A stretch of DNA of 64,000 nucleotides, from NCBI RefSeq assembly GCF_910589235.1, contig NC_060961.1, positions 4,100,001 to 4,164,000 of the forward strand. Reading direction: 5' to 3'. The position numbers were made by a program, and so were the translations under genes. The DNA is from Vespa crabro (lineage: Eukaryota; Arthropoda; Insecta; Hymenoptera; Vespidae). The notes below the pieces were generated by a model, which saw nothing but the letters and a program-made list of their open reading frames with translations, searched no databases and was not told the DNA's origin. This document shows positions 1 through 11,308 of the stretch, piece by piece (position 1 is the stretch's first letter; each line of letters starts with the position of its first letter).

Positions 1-914
1 TGTAAAATAAAATTCACGCACATGAAAATAATTTATCAAGAGACATTATTCAATTTGTTTTCAAAAGAAAAAGAAAAAAAAAATTCCAAATTAGTAACAA
101 TATAAAATAATTTGATAAAACGTAATTAAACGCAAATCTAGTTAATTATTTAATTCAGTCTTAAGTAAACATTTTATAATCAAAGTTAACGAAGAACACT
201 TTGAGACGATTACACACATTGTCGTTTTCCTGAACCATCATGAGAGCAAAGCGTAAGAAGGTCAACTGTGAGTCGTTCTCAAGTTGCTCGTTGTGTCAGA
301 GAAATCCCAAAAGGACCAACCCTTCTCGGCATCCTATTCTTCTCGAGTAACCATCTCTGTCGTTGGCTCTTTTCAAGCAGCATACGGTCAGACACCGAAG
401 CGTAAACTTAATTAATAGAATAAATTTACGAGAGACCGTAATCTCGCGTGCGTTTACCCTCTTTCAGTGTCTCTCTGAGAAGGAAGGAAAGAAAGAATCA
501 AGGAAGGTATGTAGGTGGAAAGAGCCATGCAAGAATAGGGAGATGGTGCAAACGCGGTGAAATTCTCGTCGGCGATTTACGTAAGTGGCTACGATCACGG
601 TTAACGAGGGCCAATGTCAAATACTTTCCTTACTCCTTTGGGATTTCGTGTTGGGTATAAGAAGAAAAAAAGAAAAGATCAAAAGGGTGAGAATATATAA
701 AGGGATAGAAAGGATAAATAACGTGTAGTACGTCGGTCAATCCAAGGGTCGGTCATAACAACACATACTGTCTTCCTTAAGTCTCTTAAAACAAACAAAT
801 TGCGAGACGAATTTTCAGACAATTAATAGTAATAATGATTAAATGAATTCAGTGTGTTATCTACCCTAACAGATCTCTCATTCACTTTCCTTTCTTTTTT
901 TCCTTCTTCCTTTT
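1..914. other. AT-rich non-coding stretch, no gene seen
   Basis: No frame of useful length and no RNA gene is visible. A pyrimidine run ending in CAG near 466 and an AAG/GTATGT donor-like site near 508 bracket about 41 bases, but the segment is purine-rich and low in complexity, so I do not call it an exon. A TATA-like word lies near 693-700 without a convincing initiator. Confidence 0.6.
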
Positions 915-938
915 TCTCTCTCTCTCTCTCTCTCTCTC
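915..938. repeat. (TC)12 microsatellite
   Basis: Uninterrupted TC dinucleotides, read as GA on the minus strand, inside a longer pyrimidine-rich stretch of about 890-950. The Arg-Glu-rich minus-strand frame over it is a translation of the repeat. Confidence 0.97.
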
Positions 939-2310
939 CTCTCTCTTCTTTTAGCGTATGCCCTACATCGCGAAGAAATAACTGGCATCGTAATAAATTG
1001 GTGCTCTTGTTTAATTAAAAAATTCTTTTGCCTTCTCACGTAAGATCGAGCAAGTTCAACATGAAGACTCTCGAAGATATTCTCCAGTAGGTACTTTCGA
1101 GTTTTCATTCACGTTTAATTTTGTGATAACGTTCGCTCGGTTTTGTCAATGAAAAGGCACATCAAAAGAATCATCGAGATCTAAAAGATGAAACTTTTCT
1201 TTTCAATTATTTACAAATTCATTTAAAATTTTTCATAGATAAATATTTACGTCAGTTTTAATTAACAAATTCGGACAATATTTTTAAGGATCTTTGAAAA
1301 GAAAATATATGTACCTACGTGAAAACGAAATGAATGTTTGTATTCCATACGAAAAATTTTACGTAAACCATATATAAAAAGTAATGCAGAATAACATAAT
1401 AGAGCTTTCAACCGGTCAAACGAGCTCAATACAAAGCTGAAAAGAAATCCAATGGCTCAATATTCGTGGTATTGACGGGAGGTTAAAAGTTGACTTTTTC
1501 GTTGTTTTTTTATCCACGAATATTCCACGCGCATTAAATAACGTTGAATGCTATCGTTTCAATCTATAAATCCGTGATCCTTTCTCTCTCAAACTTTATG
1601 ATTTATAAATCTTTGATGACCACTCTTTGAAACTACAGCAATAACGAATTCTGGACTTTGTTTGCAAAAGTACTCTAAACGAATGATTTCTATCAAATGC
1701 TATTGAACTATTAGAATGGTAGTTTTTTTTTTTTCTTTTTTGACAAAGATACCTTCCCAATATTACGATGTATAATAAAATAAATAAGATAAAAATGTAT
1801 TATTCCGAAAATCTTGCTATCTTCAATGATAATACATTTATTCCGTTCAAACTCGTATTATTAAAATACAGCTTCTTATCGTCAACGAAATAATATCGAC
1901 ATTATCGTAATTTCTTTTCATTATTTCATTTTCATTTATATAGAATGAGACGATACTTGCAACGATATTTTCTCTTCGTTGTTTCGACATACGTAATCAT
2001 TTTGCTCTTGTCAACCGCTTTTAGATTTTAATAGTTAAAAGGATTTTTGTTGATGGTGGTAAAGTAGAGGATAGGATAGGTAGATACCGTGCTATGTTAG
2101 GCCGTGTATACGAGACCACCCGGTATTTATTAATGCGATGGGAATTATGTCCGACGAACAATTGTAATTTATTGGCCGGCGTTACGGTCGCGCGTGAAAA
2201 TTCCAATTGCAATTTTGTCCAGCGGTGGTAGCGGTACGGTGCAATGCACGGCACGTCTCGCGCATTATTTAAAATGTACGACACAACCAGCGACACCAGA
2301 ATAATGACGA
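939..2310. other. AT-rich non-coding stretch, no gene seen
   Basis: Nothing recognisable in either strand. The block around 2080-2280 is more GC-rich and unique-looking, with words such as ggccggcgttacggtcgcg near 2174, but it has no coding signature. Confidence 0.55.
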
Positions 2311-2319
2311 ATACATACA

Positions 2320-2352
<33 letters not shown>

Positions 2353-2370
2353 GTATACATACATACATAC
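2311..2370. repeat. (ATAC)n tetranucleotide repeat
   Basis: About 39 bases of perfect CATA/ATAC units followed by a short palindromic interruption around atatgtat and further ATAC units. On the minus strand it translates as repeated Met-Tyr-Val-Cys, which explains the frame seen there. Confidence 0.97.
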
Positions 2371-2564
2371 GAGTGCACGCCTGTCTCCTGTGATGCGTAC
2401 GTCGTTAGACTGAATCCATGAAACGAGTCAACTCGCGTCGTTTCCTCGTTTATTCGGACTAAAACAAAATTTTACAACGATGATAGGTATCGAATTGAAA
2501 TTATCTTCTATTCCATCATTCTCATGTATTTATCGTTGCTACCAATGTCATTAGGATCATCATC

Positions 2565-2566
<2 letters not shown>

Positions 2567-2640
<74 letters not shown>
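2567..2640. repeat. (TTA)n trinucleotide repeat
   Basis: About 74 bases of uninterrupted TTA/ATT units in AT-rich surroundings. One of the three longest ATT-class arrays in the window, with those at 53334 and 62079. Confidence 0.97.
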
Positions 2641-2646
<6 letters not shown>

Positions 2647-3845
2647 GTTTTTGTAAATAGTACGATTGTAATTATATGAATTCTAACAGGGATAGTAGCA
2701 TGTTGGAGTCAAATTTGATCAAAAAATCGATGGGAAACTCGTAACTTTCTAGAATCGAGCTAACTGATTGTATTAGAACCTTTCGTGAATTTATCTTCTC
2801 TTTCTGTACATTTTCCCCATGTTGAAGCTCATCGATCCCGGAAATAGAAGTAGGCGTCCTCTTCTTAGGGGTTTGAACGACTACACGTAAACGATTGTAT
2901 ACATCTAAGACGTGAAGTCGTTAAAAAGGTATCGCAGGGCTACAAAGCATTAGGAGAACTCCTCCTAGATACGCCTCCTAGAGTGATTTACGACGATGCT
3001 TCCCAAAGACAGGAAATTCGTTAGGGTGATCTCTTGGATTCAAGATGGACTCCCGCACGCACAACTATACCGACGAGTAACAAGATAATGTTATCAGGTC
3101 TGACGGATAAACGCACGATAATCATGATCTCATCTTAATACCCGCATTTCGTGACTTACTACTTCGAGTTCCTATCGAGATATAATGTTTTTATTTTTTT
3201 TTTTTTTTTTTCTAGCTTTAAGTTAAGAACAAATGCAATTTCAATTTTTTGATGTAACGAGGTAACAAATAGAGTGAGAGATCATCTAATAAAGTACGTG
3301 ATAAATATTGAAGAAATACGAGCTAAAAAAAGATATATAATAGACTCTATTTAGGTAGTTATTTTTTTTTTTTTTTTTTTATAATAACATATTTCACAAA
3401 AATTCGTATCTTCGAAAAAATCTCAGAATGAAATATCTTCGGAAATTGGAGCCTCCCTTTGAGACAATATCGAGTGAAAGTTGAAAGCTTTTTTTTTTTT
3501 TACGAACGAGTGCAATATTATTCATCTTTTCCTCGTAATTCCTTTTATGGTCGGTGAAAGTTAACCAGAGAATAGAAAAGCTACCAGCGAAGAATCGCGA
3601 GGTATAGTTAAACGCGAAGCACTGTGAAAACCATCGGAATTGCTCGGAGATTACGCGATAACCCTCTGCGACCTACGCTTATAGTCGGTAGTAGAAGCAA
3701 GATATCTCTCGACATTCGAGAACTCGATAGCTCGAGAGCAAGCCGACAGACTCGATTTTCTCCGTCCTACGAGAAAGTTCCTTCGATTCTATTTATCGCG
3801 AGGAATAACCGTGTTAGCGCTTCGTCTCGACCACTTTCGTTATTT
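2641..3845. other. Non-coding stretch with several poly-T tracts
   Basis: Contains T runs of about 18 (3194-3211), 19 (3362-3380) and 13 (3489-3501) bases. The part at 2830-3180 is more balanced in base composition but has no long open frame or RNA signature. No gene is visible. Confidence 0.6.
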
Positions 3846-3897
3846 TCTCTCTCTCCCTCCCACCCTCCCTCTCGCTCTCTCTCTCTCTTTCTCTCTC

Positions 3898-3928
<31 letters not shown>
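3846..3928. repeat. (TC)n plus (GTCT)7 compound microsatellite
   Basis: Pyrimidine-rich TC tract followed by seven clean GTCT units (3901-3928). Leu-Ser, Ser-Val-Cys-Leu and Arg-Glu-Thr-Asp runs in overlapping frames on both strands all come from this repeat. Confidence 0.96.
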
Positions 3929-3932
<4 letters not shown>

Positions 3933-4044
3933 CTCTTTCCCCCTCTTTCTTCCGAAGCGTCGTCGTAAGTTTTCCTTTACGTTCTCCTCTAATCCTCTCA
4001 TCCAATTGATTTCTTGAAAATGCCAAAAAAAAAAATATTTCCTT

Positions 4045-4062
4045 CCCCCTCCCCCCCACCCC
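4045..4062 (-). other. C-rich tract with G-quadruplex potential on the minus strand
   Basis: The plus strand carries runs of five, seven and four cytosines separated by single bases. Read on the minus strand, these can be split into four G-tracts of at least three. It stands out against the AT-rich background and resembles the stronger tract at 13691-13722. Confidence 0.5.
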
Positions 4063-6140
4063 GGGAGTAACATCTAAAGTTAATAACTTTTACGAAATAT
4101 TATCTTCGATATCGAAGAAACATATTCGATTAGAAATACTTTTTTTAAGTAATAAAGTTCAAACGATGCCTGATAAAAGAAGCAATTATAATTCCTCGTA
4201 AGAAAGTTTGTCGAATGTAAAACTTAATCCATGAATTTTAATCCTTTATAACGTTATGAAAGTAAAATATTCGTAAAAAGGTAGCGTCCCAGAATAATGT
4301 CAAGTACCTACGTTTTTCTAACTATTTCGCACTCAGCATTCTTTTCTTATTCATCGTCTCTTTCGAGGTTTGGTACAGGTGAGCTCTCATTTTTATCTTC
4401 CTTCGACGCGTAGAGAGACGATTTCTGTTTCATGTACGAGCAAAAACAGAAGTAGGAAGAGCAACGTGGTTGGAGGACACCAAAGCCGCTCGCTTCGTTC
4501 CTAGTTTTACTACTTCTTTTACTACTTTTACGTTCGCTATGCAGGCAATGCCGAGCACCATTGAAACAGTTGCTCTTCCTTGAACTCTTTCTTCCAAGAG
4601 TATTCGACCAAACCAGGATTTCTATCTTTAAACACCGTTTAACTTTTCGTACCCTCCTCCCACATTCAATCGCAAAAATGAACTTTCTTGCGACTTAACA
4701 AAACTCTTAAAAATCGAAAAAAGTAGGGTTATCGAATCGTTCTTTTCGATGCTAATCCTAAAATCGGAGTTCATACTGATCGTATTTATTAATTCAATAT
4801 AAAAAACGGAAGGGAAAGATAAGATTAAAATATTAGCTATTGTCAATTATCTTCGTCGACTATTTTATTATTTGAATACGTTATTTAACATGATTACGAT
4901 GTAACGATGGAGGAAGATAAAAATGATTGAATTACGAATAAATCTCAAGAGTAATACCAAAGTACTTGTGTTATAAGTATATGTAAAACAGAAACAATCT
5001 AAGTAGAAATTCTTTGAAAGTTTCAAGTTCGTTCGTTCGTTTGTTCGCTCAGTTTCGAAGACGGCTTTAATTATTTTCAATGAAAGCAGCGCAGAGTGGT
5101 CGAAGAGAAACGAAGTGCATTATTTCGCGGTCGCCTCGGGGGTAAGAATGAGTGGTAGAAGCCCATACTAAACAGCCCTTCTTTCCGCTCCGTCGGCCCC
5201 TCTGCCGTTGGCGATGTGCTTGCGAGTGATTAATAACGTCTTAGCAAACGTTAAATGCTCGTGCGAACTTCTTTCGAGATTAGTTCCGGACAAAAATGAC
5301 GAAGTTCGAATATGCTCGTAGAAACATTCTCGTGGCCGTGGCAAAGGAATAAATCACTTTGGGAAAAGGGCACAGGCACGCGTTCGCGTACGCGAGACTC
5401 GCTCTTCTTCCTCTCACCTTTTTCTCACCCTTCCTTCTCTTGTCTTTCCTTTTCTCCCTCATGGCCAGTGAGTTATGGCAGACTCAAGGAAAAGAAGGCA
5501 CCAACCGTGCCGGAGACATTGTACTAGCTCTTACCAGTAAAAGAAAGAAAGACAGAGAGAAAGAGAGTCCTCTTTGGCTTGGTATCGTTCTCTATAAAAG
5601 GAAACGCGCTTTAAGTGGCCGTGAATCAAAGTAGATAAACGTGACTGGCGGGCGTTTTCCGGTAAAGGCAAGAGATGCAAGGGCGTTAACGTGCGTTAAA
5701 TAAGCTTTGTCTTTTTTATGTCCTACGGCTTTGTTATAGAAATTAAATGCAACAAGTTTAAACGAGTTTTAACCGACCAAGAATGTTGGTCTCATTGTCA
5801 CGTGATGTACGTTATCAAAACGTTTATCGATCCTCCTTTAAACTGTCTCAAATGAAATGATACTATCTTGAAAATCTACACAACTTCGACTCGTACAATT
5901 TGTCACATTGTCGCGTTCGTTCCGTGTCTCGATTTCACTAGAGCGCACGTAACTACCGTATAATACCCTTATTGTTTCATGACGGCATTAGATCGACCTA
6001 TTTTCCCGTCTAAGAACTTCCTTTGTTCAGCCCTTGTATCTTCCTCCCTGTCGTCCATAATTAACGATACGCCTCGATTTAATTAGTAGCTCACTCGGTG
6101 CCGCTCCGAGGTAACTCGAAGCCGTTCCAGGAATTATCCA
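4063..6140. other. Non-coding stretch with a GC-richer central block
   Basis: AT-rich to about 5080, then a GC-richer block at 5090-5700 around (not proven to be) a promoter: a TATAAAAG word lies at 5593-5600. Frames here are under 95 codons, low in complexity and unrecognised. No gene is supported. Confidence 0.5.
5593..5628 (+). promoter_or_regulatory. TATA-like box with weak initiator
   Basis: TATAAAAG at 5593-5600 is followed by a TCA-type initiator candidate whose A is at 5628, about 35 bases from the first T, slightly longer than the usual 30-31. It sits in a GC-richer block, but no transcript or coding exon is visible downstream. Similar TATAAAAG words at 44305, 47105 and elsewhere show that the motif alone is weak evidence. 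Confidence 0.15.
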
Positions 6141-6209
6141 AGAGAGAGAGAGAGACAAAAGGAGAGAGAGAGAGAGAGAAAGAAACTGAATATATATACA
6201 TATATATAT

Positions 6210-6245
<36 letters not shown>
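6141..6245. repeat. (GA)n followed by (AT)n compound microsatellite
   Basis: GA tracts at 6141-6179 broken by a short non-repeat are followed by AT-rich sequence with a perfect (AT)n core at 6217-6245. Overlapping frames read Arg-Glu or Tyr-Ile repeats. Confidence 0.96.
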
Positions 6246-6300
6246 CTCACACAAGGTGTCTCAAGTATTACAGACTCGCAGTCAGTTGGTCTAATACGGT

Positions 6301-6320
6301 CTTGCGCTTATAAGCGCAAG
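6301..6320. repeat. Perfect 20 bp palindrome
   Basis: The sequence CTTGCGCTTATAAGCGCAAG is identical to its own reverse complement over all 20 bases, with central TTATAA. Ten bases per arm and GC in the outer arms make this unlikely by chance in 64 kb. About 50 bases upstream is caaggtgtctcaa (from 6253), which resembles the ends of the transposon-like copies at 8893 and 11490. Confidence 0.95.
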
Positions 6321-7409
6321 CTGTGACATCGTCGAAAGAGTACGAGATATTCTTACCACATTGCGCTTCCAAACTACCGGCAAGAAGGTTTAATCGATAC
6401 TCGCTGGCAAAAGTACGATACTACGATTTATATTCGAGCTTCCTACACGTAGAAAAATTTTAAGCGATTAATCGTATTTTTTGAGACTTCTAAGATGGCA
6501 TTACTATGTTTTAAGAGATAAAGACATATATCGACAGAGAAAAGAAAATGGAATGCAATAAAAATGTTATGCTTGAATAAAAATATATATGATGGACAAT
6601 GTAACGATAAAAGTAATGAATATAATTATTAAGAATTTAAATAGAAAATAATAACGAAATAATGTGATAAAAGTTATAATGAGTAATGAAATGAAAATGT
6701 GAGAGGAAGAAGGAGAGATGATGGACGTCGAGATGCAAGAATGTATACGCAAAGAATTTATGCAATACGAGATATTTAATTCCTTGGCAAACTTTCGAGT
6801 TGAAAGCATATATTTCTTCCTTCATCTTTTTCATCCTACAACGAATATGTCACTATTGGTATTTAAATGTCATACGTTGTTTCTACCTCGCGTAAGACGT
6901 TTGAAAGCCATAAAGAAACTCGCTGGAAGGCCGATAGTTTGTCGCGTAAACTCCCAGACATATTACATGTAGAGACGATGACGCATTGCACGTCGCGCCT
7001 ATTGTTAAAAGCACCTTTCGTAACTTTCGGATTTGCCCGTGTTAAAAAATGTAAATAGGTTTTTGTTCGGAGATTTTCTCACACGGCGATCATTTTTGCT
7101 TTTTACATAGAAACCACCTTCATGGTCTTTCGCAAAAGTTGTACGAAACATGTCATACATATTTAATTCATATCACTTGTTATACTCGTCCAATTTTTTT
7201 TTTTAACGTTCTTTCTCGTTCAATATATTATATCAATATAATCTGGTTCTCAGTACTTTAGAAAAGTTCTCTTCTCACTAATCGAATAAATGTTTCGAGG
7301 ACGAAGAGGAGAGAAAAAAAATTTTTGTAACCTATGACACATAACATTATTCAAAAAGAGGAGGTTGAGAAAATAAAAGAGAAAGAGAAAGATAGATAGT
7401 TAGATAGCT
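6321..7409. other. AT-rich non-coding stretch, no gene seen
   Basis: Frames at about 6570-7060 on both strands are short, AT-driven and unrecognised. A few short A/T runs occur. Nothing else stands out. Confidence 0.6.
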
Positions 7410-7429
7410 AGAGAGAGAGAGAGAGAGAG
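7410..7429. repeat. (GA)10 microsatellite
   Basis: Perfect GA run with purine-rich flanks from about 7370 to 7445. Confidence 0.95.
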
Positions 7430-7449
7430 TGAGAGTGAGAGAAAGATGC

Positions 7450-7662
7450 AAGTTCTATTTTAACCAGCGAACTTTTCATAAGCCACATGGGGTCATGCAA
7501 ATTGTCCTCGCAAAAAACTATCGAGAGAATTTCTTTTCCAACTTCACTTTTAACATCGAACACTATCAAGCGCTAGCGAATACGCGTGATTCTCGCGGCC
7601 TCATCGACATCGAAAATGCGAAGTGGCCGTGCAAATACGCCGAAGAGAAGTGGATCTCTTAG
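7450..7662 (+). other. Unique block with a coding-like but unrecognised open frame
   Basis: An open frame of about 70 residues runs out of the upstream GA repeat and ends at a TAG at 7660-7662. It is unusually balanced in residue composition for this window and has no simple repeat after its first residues. I recognise no domain, it lacks a start outside the repeat, and no flanking splice pair is obvious. It may be a chance frame in a GC-richer block. Confidence 0.15.
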
Positions 7663-7768
7663 ATTCACCAGAAATCCGCATCGCGAGGTCTTAGTGGTTG
7701 AATAATGTAACGGGCATTGGTCTGAATGATTTAAAAGTAAAAGTCTTGAGCGACATCATGACGAAGAG

Positions 7769-7770
<2 letters not shown>

Positions 7771-7816
<46 letters not shown>
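7771..7816. repeat. (GA)23 microsatellite
   Basis: About 46 bases of perfect GA, then an interrupted GA/GTGA tail to 7842. One of the longest GA tracts in the window. Confidence 0.97.
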
Positions 7817-7824
<8 letters not shown>

Positions 7825-7871
7825 GAGAAAGTGAGTGAGTGAAACGAAGAAAGCTGGTGAAGAAAGAAGAA

Positions 7872-7935
7872 GAAGGAAGGAAGGAAGGAAGGAAAGAAGG
7901 GAAAGGGGAAAAAGGAAGGGAGAAAGAAAGAGCAG
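7872..7935. repeat. (AAGG)n polypurine tract
   Basis: Five or so AAGG units grade into an almost pure purine stretch to about 7935. The strand asymmetry gives triplex-forming potential. Lys-Glu-Gly frames over it are artefacts. Confidence 0.9.
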
Positions 7936-8892
7936 GGAAAACCGAAAGTTTTATGTTATTCCACCATGGAAGACAATCCCTTCGGGGGTCCAAGCGAGAG
8001 ATTAACACGAAAAGTTCTTACGTCGTTGAAGTTTGCATTAAGTACGAACGAACAAACGAGAGAACGGTGTAACTTCGCGAGCTAAATAACAGCCCGAGAC
8101 ATTTTTCGTTATTCTCCATTGCGTGGGTAGGAACGAATAGAAGGACCATTTCACCTTGCCCGACGATCGTGTTCGCGCTGAAGTCGTAAAGAGGAGAGAA
8201 TAAAACTAACAATAAGAATAAGAGAGAGAGAGAGAGAGAGAGAAAAGGAGTTAACTAAAGCGTCCCCTACAACTGACATTTTTATGGATAATTCGAGATA
8301 ATGTCATGCAAATCACTACTAAACTCAGTTTAGACTTTACGATATACCTACCTAATTTTCCTTAGCAAATGATAAAGTTGCAAATATTAAACTTACGACT
8401 TACGATATATTCTTGTATTATATAATGGAGTACACATTTAACAGCAAACATTTAAAAACTTATTCGACGAATGACATTATAGCAATAGAAATATTCTTAT
8501 TTCGTAACTTAAAATTGAATTATTTTTATAAATAAATGACATTCTCGATATATATCTCAGACATTTAAAAAATCAACGATCAGATTATCCTTTTACATAT
8601 CTGTTCAAATATAACTTAAGTCTTTCAAAGAAATGGAATTGACCTTTCACTCGTCATCGAGCTTTACAACACATATGTGCAAAATCGCATTGCCGATGAT
8701 CTCATACTTGGGTACTAACGAACGCTATTTGTGTCGGCGCAGTCGTAGGAATTATCCCTTTATCCCGGTTCTACTGTCGGTTCTGGGTCAGTGCTATGCA
8801 TTAGACTTTCCCAGCTTGACATTAATAACCCATAAATACTGTGTCGCGGTTGCTAACACCAACTCGTATTCGTTTATAGATGTGTTAACTTG
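7936..8892. other. Non-coding stretch including a GC-richer block
   Basis: A short (GA)11 tract is at 8221-8242. The block at 8640-8890 is more balanced in composition and open for about 94 codons on the plus strand, but the reading is unrecognised and runs straight into the transposon-like copy at 8893. No gene is supported. Confidence 0.5.
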
Positions 8893-9000
8893 TACAAGGT
8901 GTTACGGAAGGAAATAAACGAATTTCAATAATATATTCAATTATTAATATCTTATTTTTGTTAATAAAAACTATTTTATTAACATACGTAAGTTTCATTC

Positions 9001-9039
<39 letters not shown>

Positions 9040-9296
9040 AAAGAAAAACTATACTAGAACGTTTCACTTGTATCATTCTAAAATATTATCTTATACACAT
9101 AAGCGCGAATATAATTAATAAATAATAATAAAATATCAATCTATTATATTTTATACGAAGTGAAAAGTTAAAAAAAAAAAAAAAACGAATGATCACGAAT
9201 GATCAATGACAAATCAAACTTATATCGATGCAATATCTTTCATCTACAGAATCGTATGATAAAATATATATGTATTTTCTATCGGGACACCCCATA
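8893..9296. mobile_element. Candidate short non-autonomous DNA transposon copy (MITE-like)
   Basis: The left end begins TACAAGGTGT and the right end, read in reverse complement, begins TATGGGGTGTCC. Beyond the shared GTGT, about 13 of the next 23 positions match. Both ends are flanked by TA. The right end (AAATATATNTATTTTC followed by GGGACACC) matches the right end of the copy at 11309-11490 closely, and the left end matches the reverse complement of that same end, which supports a shared family. The interior is AT-rich, has an A32 run (9006-9037), and carries no transposase. A TA target site would suit a Tc1/mariner-type helper, which is inference. Confidence 0.45.
9006..9037. repeat. Poly-A run of 32
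   Basis: Uninterrupted A32 inside the transposon-like copy at 8893-9296. Its expansion may post-date insertion. Confidence 0.97.
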
Positions 9297-9299
9297 TAC

Positions 9300-9339
9300 A
9301 CACACAAACACACACACACACACATATACATACACAGAA
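9300..9339. repeat. (CA)n-rich microsatellite
   Basis: Imperfect CACA and CATA units immediately right of the transposon-like end at about 9296. Thr-His frames here are repeat translations. Confidence 0.85.
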
Positions 9340-11036
9340 GGAACGTGTTAAGAAGAAGCAGGAACGGTGACCGTCGAAACGAGCTCGCGTGCACGTGTTG
9401 GAGGGCGAAGAATTCATTTCACCGGCTCACTCCTGGGATAAGGAATGGGGTCTTGACCTGCCAGACGGTTTCACGCCTAACGCGATGCAACGGAGATATC
9501 GTGAGTCTGACTTCCTTTCATCCGTTCACGATAATAAACATCGCTATTGCCATGCGTCGTTTTCGCGGTAGTCGCGAGGCCGCTCCCAAAGTCGTTTGTC
9601 CGGATTATCGTGAATTTCGTGTAACTCGCGCCGATCCTCTTATCGATTTGCTAATGACAACTTTGAGATTTAAAAAAAAAAATAAAAATAATCTTTCTAG
9701 TTTATTGTTTATTTTTGATAAAATCTCCGTTGGCTCCGCACTTAGAAAAATTAATTAAATATTTATTTGTTACCAAATTTAACACTTCGAATTGTTTATG
9801 ATCGTAATAAATATAGGATATGTCTCACGATATATATATATATTATTCTATATTTTAAATATAATATATCTAATTTTAAATAATTTATATTAGGATAAAT
9901 TCAATAATAGAATCAATAAAAATATATAGTTCAATATAGTAACTATAAACTTGATACGAATAGGATCTCGCTCACGGTAAATATTTTTGTAAATATTTTT
10001 TGTATATATATATGTATATATTTGGTTTATATAGTACACTTAGCGGCATTTATAAATTTTTTTTTTTTTTTTTATAAATATAAAAAGCATTTCATTGGAT
10101 GCCAAACTCAAATTGATATATGACGATTGTAATTTACAATAAAATGTCATAACTTACATAAACGACATAAACTTTATCGATTATTTGTAAAATATTATGT
10201 AATGTTTCACGATATGTTTTATTAAATAACAATGAATCCCTGATACACAATTTATTCATGTAACGTCACCGCTCTTGCATGCATCCAAAATTACATGACA
10301 TAACAACACAAAATTTGCCTCTTCCTACGTTATTAATATCGTAGGTTGTACAACATTAATGCTTTTACGTTTTCAGTATGAAGGCTTAAATTTAAATACC
10401 GTATTAATATACAGTGATTACGATTGCATAAGTATAAAAGCAAAAGCGAATGGAACAACAACGCTACCATATATTTATTTAATACGTGCCGTTAATATTT
10501 AACAAAAGAGCTATCTCATTAGCATTGCAATTAACAAAATACGTGTCCTAAATGAATGTATGAATGTATTTTGACCGTAATTTGAAAAATAATAAATAAT
10601 ATTAAACTTGTGCTCGAAGAAATTTCTTTAGAATAGAAATCTTTCGAAATGTCAATAATCATCATTCTCGATAGATTTGAACGTTCGTTAAGACGTAAAA
10701 AGGGGATAAGCAAACATGAACGGCCATAATTTAATACGACGAGCAAAGAGAACATGAAGGTAATAGTTTTCATTTGGCATAGAGAGAAGCTTTTGTAGAT
10801 ATCACGAGCGATTAGAATGTGACGTAGCGTGGTACGTTATCGTTCGGTGAGATCAGCCGGACAGCTGAACCGGAATATGTGGATTTGCCGACACTTCTCA
10901 CTCTCGTTAATGAGTGTAACCGCGCTTCAACGTTTAATATCGACGTACACGCGAGCGTTATATCTATTGGCATATGGCTACATGCCATTGCTACATCCCT
11001 TTCGAAGAATTCTTTTCTTTTATTTCTTTCCAATCG

Positions 11037-11040
<4 letters not shown>
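9340..11040. other. Non-coding stretch, GC-richer at 9350-9660 then AT-rich
   Basis: The GC-richer first part is partly open on the plus strand, but the protein is unrecognised and starts inside repeat DNA. From 9700 the sequence is AT-rich with a T17 run near 10057-10073 flanked by mirrored ttataaat words. The minus-strand frame at 10531-10773 is listed separately. Confidence 0.5.
10531..10773 (-). CDS. Possible small secreted peptide (weak)
   Basis: An 80-codon frame on the minus strand starts at an ATG preceded by CCAA, an acceptable insect start context. Its first 20 residues look like a signal peptide: Met-Lys, then a hydrophobic core of about residues 4-15, then Gly-Arg-Ser-Cys with small residues at -3 and -1 for cleavage after Ser19. 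The rest is charged, then hydrophobic at about residues 56-66, with no recognised family and few cysteines. The DNA is AT-rich like its surroundings, no TATA box or splice pair is obvious, and a hydrophobic start is easy to get by chance in TTT/ATT-rich DNA. I treat it as a lead, not a gene. Confidence 0.15.
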   Translation of the reverse strand: MKTITFMFSLLVVLNYGRSCLLIPFLRLNERSNLSRMMIIDISKDFYSKEISSSTSLILFIIFQITVKIHSYIHLGHVFC

Positions 11041-11043
<3 letters not shown>

Positions 11044-11069
<26 letters not shown>

Positions 11070-11080
11070 CTTTTCTTTTT
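11044..11080. repeat. (TTTTC)n pentanucleotide repeat
   Basis: About seven TTTTC units. Phe-Phe-Ser-Phe frames on the plus strand come from it. The same motif in the opposite orientation recurs at 20711 and 46831. Confidence 0.95.
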
Positions 11081-11308
11081 CCCCTTTCGAAAGATCTTGT
11101 ATATTTGAAAATAGATACTAGATCTGTGCTGAACGTGAACAGGAACCTTAGAAATAGCTTTGAGCGATCGGCTCTACGGAATCGATGGAAGATTACATTG
11201 TTTCGATCTGAGGAAAACGTTTAAAAAGAGAGAGAGAAAGAGAGAGAGAGAAATGAACTTTAACGTAGCATTCAGAGAGACAGGAATGGGAATTCTGTTT
11301 TTAAAATG

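Noticed and set aside
467..507. Possible micro-exon between a TTTCAG acceptor and AAG/GTATGT donor
   Set aside because: Low-complexity purine sequence, no consistent coding frame on either side, and such splice-like pairs are common by chance.
9228..9758. 176-codon plus-strand frame, longest by codon count apart from repeat frames
   Set aside because: It starts inside the transposon-like end, crosses a CA microsatellite and has no recognised domain or splice context.
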